From positions 281,863,560-281,927,559 of the forward strand of contig JAYESD010000001.1 of NCBI GenBank assembly GCA_036927565.1: a stretch of 64,000 nucleotides of DNA, written 5' to 3'. This document shows, piece after piece, positions 1 to 9,496 of this stretch. Source of the DNA: Tuctoria greenei (Eukaryota; Streptophyta; Magnoliopsida; Poales; Poaceae). Made by a program: the position numbers and the translations under genes. The notes beneath the pieces are model-generated. The model did no database searches. It was not told where the DNA came from and saw nothing but the letters and a program-made list of their open reading frames with translations. Position 1 is the stretch's first letter. Each line of letters starts with the position of its first letter.

Positions 1-300
1 CCGATGCTTAGGTCATACCTTCATCGGATCAGTTGGTGTTCAAAAGCCAAGGGCCAGTTCAGTCAGTATCTCAAATCATCCGACGCGTTCATTTGGAAAA
101 ACATCGGTCAATCCGGTGTTCACTTTTCCGGAACTGTGCTGAATTCGACCGATGCTATCTCTTTGCACGTCGGTCCATCCGGTGTCAACGACACCTTTTT
201 GAATACCCTTACTGTGCCATTCGATCGATGATTCTATCGTTCAACATCGGTCCATCCGGTGTTAAATTTACGGCTAGGGTTTGGGACCCACTATTTAAAC
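1..300 (+). promoter_or_regulatory. Internal palindrome cluster with TATA-like box upstream of the accessory ORF of A
   Basis: Repeated units of the form CATCGG-N5-CCGGTG or CCGATG occur near 20, 75, 105, 170 and 245, followed by TATTTAAA at 292-299. The same half-sites fill the LTR of this element (3636-4015), where they also precede a TATA box. The layout (palindromes, TATA-like box, pyrimidine-rich leader, ORF) suggests a second, internal promoter for the downstream ORF. The pattern is seen in the sequence; promoter function is inferred. Confidence 0.5.
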
Positions 301-734
301 GCCGTCTCACCTCCCGGTCTTCTCTCTCCCCGATCTCGTCGCCCGCACCTCACCTTCCACCGCCGCCGTTGCACCACCGCCGACTGCCACCGCCGTCGCC
401 GCCCTCCGGCCGCCACTACCGTCTCCGACCGTCGTCGCCGCCCTCCGGCGCTGCTGCACCACACCGCCACCGTCTAGAGCAGCCGCTGCCGCCACCCGCT
501 CCCATCAACCGCGCCGCCGCCGCCATCCGCAGAACCACCGCCACCCAAGCGCCGCCACCTCCTCTCTCCACCACCACAGCCGCCCCACGCACACACCGCC
601 CTCTCCACCATCAACGTGTGCCACCCTCTACGGTCGCCGTCCCCTCGTCGCCGTTAGGGTTTCCCGACCGCGTCAACCTTCGTGTCGCCGTTCCGTGCAT
701 CGTCAACTTTGTTCACGCGCATTGCCTCATTGCA
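300..734 (+). other. C-rich leader of the accessory ORF in A
   Basis: About 430 bp dominated by CCG, CCA and CTC runs. It is open in more than one frame only because it is C-rich; the translations are Pro/His/Arg-rich low complexity and resemble no domain. It lies between the TATA-like box at 292 and the likely ATG at 735, so it is best read as a 5' untranslated leader. Confidence 0.45.
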
Positions 735-2896
735 ATGGCCCGCGACAAGAAGAACAAGGGCAAGGCCATTGCGGAGCTGGCCGCGAAGAAGCAGAAGCTC
801 TCCAAGGAGGAGAAAAAGGCGTTGATGGCCGCTCGCGCCGCCGAGGAGCGAGAGATTGGCTGAGGAGGATCTTTGAGGATCCGTGAGGCTCGTCTGAGGC
901 AGCCTCCCGTGATCAATGAGTCTGAGGCCGAAGAAGAGCCGGAAGAGCCACTCGTCTGCCGGCGCTCAGCCCGGACCCGTGGGGGTCCTCCCGTGGGAGC
1001 ACCACGTCCTAGACCGACGACTGCCGATCGTTGTGAGGATAGGGAGGCCCGGAGAGCTATCTACGAGATGGACACCACCGTCCACATTGGTGAAGGTGTC
1101 CATTTGACAGATTACCGGAAGATGAAGGCTAAGCAGCTCCGAAGACTCAGATGGAGTGTGTTGCTTGAGGAGTGGTACTCGCAGCCCAGAGAGGCCCTGG
1201 TGGATAGTCGTTTCTGGACTGTGTCATAGGCATCACTCTACGAGACCTACAGACGCCACGGCCACAAGCTATTCCAGCACAACTTTCTGGATTGGCATCA
1301 GCTTGCCCTGGCAGTAGAGACGGAGATACGACCCTACTTTGAGAGGTACAGAGGGATGGTGCACCTGATGTCCTATGAAAGGAGTGCTTATGTGGAGGAT
1401 TGGGTACGCGTGTTCTACGCTACCCTATACGTCTCTGAGGGCCGCAGGTCGATTGACTTCATGTTCATGGGCCAACACTATCACTTGACGAGGCAGACAC
1501 TAGCACAACTGCTAGGAGTGGACCTGCACGACACCTGCGTGCATGAGAGAGTATATGGTCAGGCAGACCCGCCGAGGAGGCCGCTCACTGGAGGAGTGGC
1601 ACCACCACTGGAGGAGATCCGCTCTTTGTTTGGACCGACTTTCTCTCCAGACCAGTCGAGGGTACTGGCATTGTTGACTCCAGCTGCGCGCACAGTGCAC
1701 CTTGCATTGCACCGCACACTCTTGTCGAGGTTCGGTTACTTAGAGGAGTTCACCAGCCTGCAGCAGACTCTCCTGTTCTACATCATGAACGGGATGGAGT
1801 TCGATATTGTAGACGTCCTCATATGCGAGATGGAGGATGTGATCACCGACGGAGTGGGCATGATGAGGCAGCTTGTATATGGACACTGGATCAGCTACCT
1901 GCTCTCTATGATGGTTCCTGAGGAGTCTGCCGTGCGTGACCGTCTCACTGACGAGAGTGTCACCCGGTTCAGTCACTATCGAGCTCCAGCTCCTGGAGAC
2001 CGCCGCCTTGGCCGTCCAGTCGAGCGTCAGGTACGAGCTCGACTATCCGAGGAGGACTGGTCGGATCTGGAGAAGGAGGATGAGAGGCTAGATGAGGCAG
2101 AGGCTCAGGGTGAGGACTTGCAGCACATATGGTCCGAGAGCGACACAGATGACAGTGTCGAGGAGTACTTCCCTCCTCCTCCCTCACCCAGGCAGCACGA
2201 CGCGGAGGCTGGAGGCTCTACAGTGCCACCCCCTTCTCCACCTCCCGTCTCAGAGGCACAGGTTTCTCAGTCGTCCGAGCTCACATCTCTCCTTCAGCAG
2301 ATGGTTGAGCAGCAGCGCTTGGACCGGCTTGCAGCTGAGCAGGCCCAAGTGGAGCAGGCCGCACGACTTCTGGAGCTCCAGCAGCAGCAGCAGGAGATGC
2401 AGCGCCAGATCACCCGTGAGAGGCGTGAGGACACTGATAGGCTGACGGGGCTCATAGACCAAATGCACCAGCGCTCCCTCGACCAGTAGCAGCAGACGCA
2501 GCAGGCGATGATGGGCATCCTGGGGTTGATCACCAACCTCTACACCCAGACCGGGATTGCCCTCCCGTCACAGCTGCCAGGAGTTGCTCCACATCCACCA
2601 GTCCTTGCTCCAGCTACCGCTCCGTGCCGACTACGCCGATCCCTTCGTTCAGCATGTCTCCACAGCTGGCTCCCGGCGCACCGATTCACTCTCCCCTGCC
2701 GGCGACGACGCTGTTCCAGCAGACGCCGGCATCTGTTGTCAGTGCCCCTGTTCCAGCAGATCCTACCCAGCAGGCACCGACGACGGCTTCTACGGCTCCG
2801 ACAGCTCCTTCCACCACTACTCCAGGCAGCAGCTCCGACGACAGCTCTCCTGACGGTGACCAGTTCGTCATCACGCCTAGTACTCAGGGTCCTTAG
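735..2896 (+). pseudogene. Sirevirus post-pol accessory ORF, broken (element A)
   Basis: The reading frame starts at ATG 735 with a lysine-rich segment (MARDKKNKGKAIAELAAKKQ) and stays in one frame to about 2620. In-frame stops lie at 861 (TGA), 1227 (TAG) and 2487 (TAG), followed by a frameshift near 2620-2640 and an end at 2896. The middle (about 1320-1950) is a folded-looking region with FYATLY, FMFMGQHYHLTRQTLAQLLG and an aromatic helix-rich stretch. It resembles the ORF-1 proteins of Athila-type elements and plant mobile-element accessory proteins. Then come an acidic Asp/Glu segment, a Gln-rich coiled coil (about 2290-2480) and a Ser/Thr/Pro tail. The accessory ORFs in C and F share the middle region. 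The role is unknown; env-like or transport functions proposed for such ORFs cannot be supported here, since no signal peptide or clear membrane helix is seen. Confidence 0.7.
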
Positions 2897-3302
2897 GCAC
2901 TCGGATCCCTTTTTGGTGTCTTGATGCCAAAGGGGGAGAAGAGTTAGAGAGTCAGGGGGAAGGTTGTTTAGAGAGTAGCTTAGTCTCAAGGGGAGTCTGT
3001 TTCTTTATCTTTTGTAATTTGGTGCTTATCTTTTGTATTTCGATGCTTATCTTTTGTAATTTGGTGCTTTTGCTACTCATTTGGTGTTTATTGAGTACTC
3101 TTATGTTATTAATCGATTGATCTTACTTGGTGCCTATCTTATGATCACTTATTCACTTGAGTTATTCTTTGATTGAGCGTTCAAATTTGTAAGTGTAATA
3201 ATCTTGTATTCATTGCATATCCTCTTAAGTTTCATACTATCAAATTTATTACTATTGTGCTTTAATTGTTGTGTTGTCATCAATCACCAAAAAGGGGGAG
3301 AT
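2897..3302 (+). other. 3' untranslated region of A with two polypurine tracts
   Basis: Non-coding, AT-rich. A first purine run, AAAGGGGGAGAA (2929-2940), follows the ORF in the context TTGATGCCAAAGGGGGAG. The second, AAAAAGGGGGAGAT (3289-3302), abuts the 3' LTR and is the expected plus-strand primer. Element C shows the same pair in the same order. Repeated polypurine tracts are described for Sireviruses. Confidence 0.75.
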
Positions 3303-4705
3303 TGAAAGCATCTAGGCCCCCATGAGGTACGGTTTCGGTGATTAATGACAACCATTGGATTTTACTAATGAATTTGTGAATGCAAGGTCCATAATCACTC
3401 AATCAAATGAAATCTATATGTCATTGGAGACCCATATACAATCACTTTATGAAATCAAATCAGTGATATGAAGACAAGAAGTGAAAGCTCTTATGTCAAA
3501 GACATTCAACCACAATTGATGACACTTAATGCTTGACAACCATCAGAAGTACATTTCCAACAAAAGTCTAAGAGGTCAATCGAGCAAGACACAAAAGAAT
3601 CACTTAGAAACAACTCAAAGCAAACAAAATCAACTCACCGGATCAACCGATGATTTCTGAGAACAACACATCGGTCGAGTTGGTTCAACAGAAGAAGAAG
3701 ACCTCAGAACAAAGCACTCACCGGATCATCCGATGTTAAGGACTCAACTACATCGGTCCATCAGTACAGTTTGCAATATCCTTGGACCAAGTGTAGCACC
3801 GAATCATCCGATGTACAGAAGTATACACATCGGTCAATCACTCCAGTAAGCATCAAGTTTGAGTCAATTCTGGAGGAAGAGCCATCGGATCATCTGATGA
3901 GAAGACAAGTGCAACATCGGTCTAACAACGGTCATATCTGACACAATGACGTCAGCTAAAGTAAACTTGACCGATGATAACTAAAGGGGAGACATCGGAT
4001 CATCCGGTGTTCACAGTAAAGTTCTGTCAGCCTACTTTTCCAACGGCTATTTCGGGGAGGCTGGCTATAAATACCCCCTAATCCTGTCATTTCGCAAAGT
4101 CTTGATCACCAGACACTATCAACACATCCACAAGTGTTCAAGACCAAGAGCAATCACTTTCACATCATTTCGATCACCTGTACACAAAGAGTTAGGCTAG
4201 AACTAGCTAGAGAGAGAGCTTGTGTGCCTCCATTCTGGGTGAGTGGACTCTCTAGGATAGTGAGAGCCTCAAGGGAGTGCCCTTGGTGTTTGTAACTGTG
4301 AGGAGACTTCCGGAGCTTGCCAAGGTGTTTGTGGAAGCTCGGAGGGTCGAAGTTGTACAAGGCTTGAGCTCCACCTTGTCGAGGTTGGCAAACGGAGAGG
4401 AATAGTGAAGTTCCTTCGTCTCGGTGACTTGGGTGTGGCAAAACCCTTTGGTGGGTGCCCCAACGTGGATGTAGGAAGATCTTGATGATCTTGCCGAACC
4501 ACGGGATAAATCCTCGTGTCTCCTCGAGAGTTTGCATCCTCCTCCTTTCCCTTACGTTTATGCATTTTACATTCCGCAAAGTTCCTATTTACTTGAATGC
4601 ATAGATAGTTTGCGTAGGGAATTGGGCTTTTAGGAATTATGTTTTATTGCTTAGATTTTTTAAATAAGCCCAATTCACCCCCCTCTTGGGCATTCGATCC
4701 TTACA
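3303..4705 (+). repeat. 3' LTR of element A
   Basis: A 1,403-bp LTR running from TGAAAGCATCTAGG to CGATCCTTACA. It starts directly after the polypurine tract and ends where B's LTR resumes. It carries a palindrome array (3636-4015), a TATA box (4066-4073) and the run TTCACCCCCCTCT about 35 bp before its end, which elements C and H share. Confidence 0.85.
3636..4073 (+). promoter_or_regulatory. LTR promoter of A: CATCGG palindromes, MSA-like box, TATA
   Basis: About ten half- or full palindromes built from CATCGG/CACCGG and CCGATG/CCGGTG (for example 3717-3735 and 3992-4010) precede TATAAATA at 4066-4073. TCCAACGGCTA at 4039-4049 fits the plant M-phase activator consensus YCYAACGGYYA and lies 17 bp before the TATA box. 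In C and H the half-site is CCGGAC instead, so the arrangement is conserved while the half-site differs. Confidence 0.6.
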
Positions 4706-5406
4706 GCGTGTGAGTCTAGAAGAAGCTCCGAAAGAAGAAGCTCGTCTAGGTCAGGGAGTCCAGTAGTGGTGTGGAGCTGTCCCTTGTGTATCGTCGACCA
4801 GTCCTTTTATAGTACAAGGGCTGGTCGTTACACCGTTAGCCTGGCCCGACATGTGGCCCTGGCGGTTACACATGCTTGATACACAATTAATGAGGTTAAT
4901 AACCCTTAATAGGCCGGTAAGGGGCCTTAACAGTGTTGTTACCGGTATTAAGGGCCATCCGATCGTGTGTCATTAATATGGCATTAATGACACTTAATCG
5001 GGTCTTAAAGTCTTTGATTGCTCCTTGAAGGTCCGTAGCCGTTGGGGGGTCCACCAGCCTGATTGTTGAAGTTGAAGGTCCAGCGGTTCAGCCACGTGGC
5101 AGCTACGGAGCTTACCGTCGTGGACGGGTAGGTCCGGTGCTGTTGGACACGTGTCAGCACCAGAGCTTCCCTCTGTCTAGGTTAGGTTCGGGGATGCCAT
5201 ACTAGTATCTAGCCGGAGCTTTCCCATGTGTGGGCGATAGCTCCGGTGTTATGATACACGTGGCGGCCCTGGGACTAACCATGCCGGGGAAGCAGGTCCG
5301 GTTACACCTGACATGTGGGGCCTTCAGAGGTCTTCAAATCTGGTAGATAGAGTTTCCTTGTGATCTTTGCAATCCCAAGGGGTATCCGGTACACAAGGTA
5401 TCGACA
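4706..5406 (-). repeat. 3' LTR of element B, truncated by insertion of A
   Basis: 701 bp that align by eye with 16985-17685, ending at the same inner border (...ATCGACA at 5406). The missing outer part of about 180 bp must lie left of element A, outside the window. The minus-strand TATA box TATAAAAG is at 4804-4811. Confidence 0.85.
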
Positions 5407-5943
5407 GTGGCCCCCTGGGCCCACCTTTGGGAGAGACCTTTTGGATGAAGTCATTCTGCCGAAGGTGGGTCCATTCTTCAGTTTTCGAGCCGTGTCTTCA
5501 AGGGTCTTCGGACGTGCTGTTGGCGATAGTTCGCAGTTAAACCTCCGTCGCGTGGCATATCCTGGATGCAGCAGGTGAGATCTCAGCATGCGGATCTCAC
5601 ACAATTGAAGGTCGCTGGTTCTCGATACAAAAATCGTATCGGTTCTGCGCGCCCTGTCAGGCCGCTGCCTTCGGGTTTCCCGACTTTCATGATGACAACC
5701 GTTCGCTTGGGGTAAGAACCTCGACTTGATCGTCGGGGTGGCCCCGGGCCCCCTTGTCATTGGCAGGGTGAAGTTTTTGACTGGTATCGTCATCTCCTCT
5801 GCGGTTTCCATCCAAGCGTTGCGGGGGCTTACTTAAGAAGGAAAGCACGCACTTTTTGGGGTTCTTTACGCCTTTCATTCGAACTTGCACTCAAACCTTC
5901 CAAACTTTTGCTTGCTTTTCCTCTTTTGCCTCGCTGTGCCGCG
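5407..5943 (+). other. Polypurine tract of B and upstream region of the antisense gene
   Basis: On the minus strand the LTR is preceded by GGTGGGCCCAGGGGGCCAC (complement of 5407-5425), the likely polypurine tract. The other 520 bp have no credible ORF and form the 5' flank of the antisense gene. A weak TATA-like TTACTTAA near 5830 is kept in the D copy about 115 bp before that gene's ATG, as is a pyrimidine-rich stretch just before the ATG. No stronger promoter is visible. Confidence 0.5.
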
Positions 5944-7319
5944 ATGGAGTTGGGTCTCCGCCAGAGCCGACTGAAGACCGATGATGATTTGAAGAAGGTC
6001 CGGGTCCTCATGGGATGGTCCCCTGACTTCTTCAACCACTTGGTATGCACCGGCAAGCTTCCGTTCGAGAAAGAACACGCCGGCAACATGGTGTACTTCT
6101 CCGCATACGCCATGGTGGGGCTGATCCCACCTTTCTCCTCTTTCTTCTTGATGTTTCTAGACTTCTATGGTCTGCAGCTGCACCACCTTGGCCCCCACTC
6201 CATTCTCCTGGTGTCAATCTTTGTCCACTTCTGCGAGATGTGGGTGGGCATTTCCCCCTGCATTGAGCTCTTCCGCACCTTCTTCATTGTGCAAATTACG
6301 GGCAGGAGTGACGAGTACCTTGGCTTCTACTACTTTGTGAAGCGCAAGAAGTGCCCGTACAAGTACTTGCGGTCGTTCCCTTCTGGGAAGTGGGACGACT
6401 GGAAGAAGGATTGGATTGTCATCAGGGTGGAGGAGCACGAGAAGCTGGAGCTGCCGGAAGGCCTCCCCAACATCGACACTGCAGTTTGGAGTGAAGCTCT
6501 GGTGTTATCGGATGCCTTCAACCCTGCTCTGACCAGGATCCACCATTGCGTGGAAGGAGGGGTGACTCCTCACGCGGTTTTTTGCAACTTCCTGACCAAC
6601 AGGTGGGATCCGCTAAAGAAGAGGGAGAAGCTTGCTTGGGCCCTCAACAGTATGTTGGACGACGACCGGATCGAGATCGGTTTGAAGTCCAACATGGAGG
6701 GTGCAACTTTGGAGTTCCACCTCAAGAAGTTCCAGCACGGCATCGATGTCGAGGGTGACGACTTAGCTCCGCCGGCAGCTTTCCTCCCTCTGAACATGGA
6801 GGTAGAGTTCAGTAGGGAGCTCCAGTGGACGAAGCCAGTGCTTGACGACCTTGGTGTCGTTGAGAGGCGTTCGATCACCGGGTTGGCGATCTCTGAAGCT
6901 CCTGAAGGCGGCTCCGTTCCCGCCCCAAAGCCAAGAACTGAAGTTGTAGGCAAGGGCAAGGAGTTGGCCAAGCCCTCGAGCCATAAGAGGAAGCATGCCG
7001 ACAGAAGGTCCGTCAAGCCTGATTATTTCGCGGCGGCTCCTTCTCCCCGGAGGGGGAGGTCTACAACGGCGACATCTACTCTAGCAACGGCATATTCCCG
7101 TGGTGCTAGCTCTAGCCATATGACTCCAGTACCAGGGCCAGCTGAGGGCTCTGGGTTCGGAGGTCCTTCCCGGCCGAGGGGGACCTCGACCAGGGCAACG
7201 CCGATAGCAGCAGCAAGCTCCAGGGGACCCTCCGGGACTACCACACCAGTGTCGGCTGGGGCGAGTCCAGAGCGTCCGGAGAAGAGGTTCCGTGCTAACT
7301 GGTGCGGAAGCCTTCCGAG
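5944..7319 (+). CDS. Antisense gene of element B, exon 1 ('putative gypsy type transposon' domain)
   Basis: 458 codons plus two bases, antisense to gag-pol, open without a stop. ATG 5944 is the first ATG; the D copy starts at the matching place. Residues about 20-215 resemble the Pfam family 'Putative gypsy type transposon' (PF04195, named from memory), with MGWSPDFFNHL, LPFEKE, LHHLGPHSILL, a YYFVKRK segment and SGKWDDWKKDW. Hydrophobic stretches near residues 60-100 belong to this domain rather than being clear membrane helices. A basic run, SHKRKHADRR (about 346-355), could be a nuclear signal. It is followed by Ser/Thr/Arg-rich low complexity. The exon ends ...CTT CCG AG before GTAATT. 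The biochemical role is unknown; such proteins are annotated in grasses only through their presence in transposons. Confidence 0.75.
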
Positions 7320-7398
7320 GTAATTTTTGCTTTTTTACCTCAGCCAGTTGTTTTATTGTTATGTCTGTATTTTGAGTTTATTCATCCTTCAACCACAG
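7320..7398 (+). other. Predicted 79-bp intron of the antisense gene (element B)
   Basis: Begins GTAATTTTTGC after CCGAG and ends CAACCACAG. Without removal, exon 1 stops at TAA 7321-7323. With removal, the frame continues into exon 2 (split codon AG+C). Element D has a 78-bp intron at the same codon and phase with matching borders (CCGAG/GTAAATTTG and CATCCACAG). Confidence 0.75.
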
Positions 7399-9040
7399 CG
7401 TTCCTAAGAAAAGGGTTGAAGCTTCGGTCCCTGCAGCAGCAGTTGAGGCTATGCAGGCTGAAGCTCCGGCTCCAATTCCAGCGTCGCCCCAAGAGGTGGC
7501 TGAGGTTGCGGCAGCCCCAGCGCTGGCTGTCGTGGTATTGGACCTCAACTTATCCCCAAAAGCTCTCTTGGTAGCTCCGGACCACGGGAATGAAGATGTA
7601 CCAGCAGCACCAGCCCCGGAGGTTGAAGCTTCAGGCTTGGATGCTGAGATGTTAGATGCTCCGTCCGCAGAGCCAGAGGTAGCTATGATTCTGGCCCTAG
7701 AGCCAGATGTTGTTGAAGCCCCGACAGTCGAGCCGGTGGTTGATGAGGTCCCGGTGGTAGAGCCGGGTGTTGATGAAGCTCCGACACTTGAGCCGGTTGC
7801 TGAGGAAGCTCCGGCGATAGAGCTAGTTGCTGCAGAAGTTCCGGCTGTAGAGCCAGTTGTTGAAGAGGTTCTGGCATCCGAGCCAGTTGCTGCGGAGATG
7901 TTGGTGCCTGAGCCTATGGTGGTCGAAGCGCCAGTGCCTGAGCCCATGATGGTCGAAGCGCCAGCACCTGAGCCAGCGGCGGAGGAGGCGCCTACGCTGG
8001 AGCCGGAGGTAGCTCCTACTTCGACTGGACCTTCAACACCTGTTCCGGAAGTGGTGATCCCGGAGGCGCCCGCTGCTGAGCCAGGGTGCCAAGATGAAGC
8101 TTCTGGCCCCCCGCCTGAGGGGCCAGTTGTTGATGACTTGGCGGTGGGACCTTCGGAGTCAATTCTGGAGGTCAAAACTTCTGTTGCTGGACCTTCCTCG
8201 GCGACGGTCGAGGCTATCCCAGAGGACGGCCCTAGTGCCGTGGAAGCTCAGGGGACTGCTCTTGTAGAGTGGGACCCAATTTTTGTCACTGAAGACCCGC
8301 TGGAGACAGTGGAGAGGACCCCGGCAGGTTCGGACCTGATCCCCCTATCGTTGTCTATTGACAACGCCTGCTCCAGTCTTCGCCAGGTCCACCTGGCTTT
8401 CTACCACGACAGAAAGGCCCTCGAAGAGGAGCGCCAAACCCTTAGGAGGTGGCGCAACCGACTCCATTTCGAGACCAAGCTGGCGCAGTCGAGGCTGGCT
8501 GACGATAAGGAGTGGGTACAGAGGGAGAAGGTCCGCGTGGAGTACTGGGGTAAGCTATTGGATGAGAGGGAAAGCATGCCGCGATCCCTCGACAACCAGT
8601 CCTGGGCCATCTATGAGCAGGCCAAGGCTGCAAATAGTGCAACAGATGACTGCCAGGAAAGGCTTGCCGCCATCCACGATAGTCTCGTCAAGCGCCAGGA
8701 GGCTCTTGAAGCGCGAGAGAGAAGGCTCGAAGATGAAGAGCCAAAATTCCTGGAGTTGCGGGACGACCTCGTGAAGAGGGAGGAAGAGCTTGTCCAAAAG
8801 ACAACTCTGGCTGACAATAGCCTCGAAGAACGCACCAAGAAATTGGAGGAGCGTTGCGAGGAGGAGGAGAAGAAGGCCTGGGAGCGAGGGCAAGATATCT
8901 ACAAGCAGGAGAATGCCATCGCCGCCAGGGAGAAGAAAGTGCGGGGCCGAGAGAAGGATCTGGTCAACCGCCGAAATGAGATCCACCTCCGGGAGGAAGA
9001 GCTCAGCAAACTCGAAAGGCAGGTTGCTGAAAAGATTTAG
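7399..9040 (+). CDS. Antisense gene of element B, exon 2 (Pro/Glu repeat and coiled coil)
   Basis: Open from the predicted acceptor to a TAG at 9038-9040; spliced to exon 1 it gives about 1,005 residues. The first part holds degenerate repeats of the type EAPxxEPVVxE (about 7660-8030). These are Ala/Pro/Glu/Val-rich and probably disordered. From about 8340 to the end there is a long charged region (LEEERQTLRRWRNRL, REKKVRGREKDLVNRR, EEELSKLERQVAEK) with heptad character, a likely coiled coil for self-association. The TAG at 9038 is CAG in element D and the frame stays meaningful beyond it, so the stop is probably a mutation. No catalytic motif is seen. Confidence 0.72.
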
Positions 9041-9496
9041 CAGAATGCCAAAGAGGTGGAGCATCTTGCTCGGGAGAGCTTGAAGCTTGCGGTGGCCAAA
9101 AGATCCTTGGTGGAGATGTGTAGCGCAAGGGTTGCGGAGTCCCAACAAGTTTGGGACTTCCTCGGCAAGGCCATTGACGCGCTGACGCCAATGAGCTTTA
9201 GTCCCGTGCGTTCGGATGATCCGGAGCCGGAGCTGAACCAAGCATTGGAGGCGCTGGGTTCAGAAGGCAACAAGCTCACCAAGATGGGCGATGTCATCGC
9301 AGACCAATTGGAAACTGAGGGACAGTCCCAGGCGAAGAACGTCACATAGTTCGTGCTGACGTGCTACACCAGTCGGGACCCTCGATTCCCTCTGGACCTG
9401 GTGCTTGAAGGCCCCATCGAAGGAGAGGGTGAAGCCGCCCAAGCCAGCGTGTCGGAGGTGTCCCTGAAGGTCGCCCATTTCTTCCATAGGGTCTAG
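9041..9496 (+). pseudogene. C-terminal tail of the antisense gene of B, behind an amber stop
   Basis: Same frame as exon 2. It continues the coiled coil and then a conserved tail (ESQQVWDFLGKA, QLETEGQ, VAHFFHRV) to TAG 9494-9496. A second amber, TAG 9347-9349, replaces GAG of the D copy. The matching region in D (38322-38740, minus strand) is open, so the original protein was about 1,157 residues. Confidence 0.65.

Larger units (their letters stand above)
1..4705 (+). mobile_element. Element A: 3' part of a Sirevirus-type Ty1/copia retrotransposon
   Basis: The window opens inside the element, after the end of pol. Visible parts in order are a palindrome-rich spacer, a C-rich leader, a broken accessory ORF, two polypurine tracts and a full 3' LTR. 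The LTR ends with CA at 4705 and B's LTR sequence resumes at once, so A is inserted in the 3' LTR of element B. The 5 bp after it, gcgtg, should be the target duplication; the other copy lies outside the window. The Sirevirus call rests on the LTR start (TGAAAGCATCTAGG), the polypurine tract AAAAAGGGGGAGAT and the end motif TTCACCCCCCTCT, all shared with element C. Confidence 0.85.

Noticed and set aside
33..734. Long open frame rich in Pro/His/Arg before the accessory ORF of A
   Set aside because: It is C-rich low complexity, open in more than one frame, without a domain. The conserved-looking protein starts only at ATG 735.
5908..5943. Upstream extension of the antisense gene beginning at TTG 5908
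   Set aside because: It has no ATG; the first ATG is 5944 in B and 48567 in D. The segment reads as a pyrimidine-rich leader.
7378..8175. Minus-strand open frame rich in Ser/Thr/Gly/Ala opposite exon 2 of the antisense gene in B
   Set aside because: It is the shadow of the Ala/Pro/Glu repeats on the coding strand. The same shadow appears in D and carries no domain.
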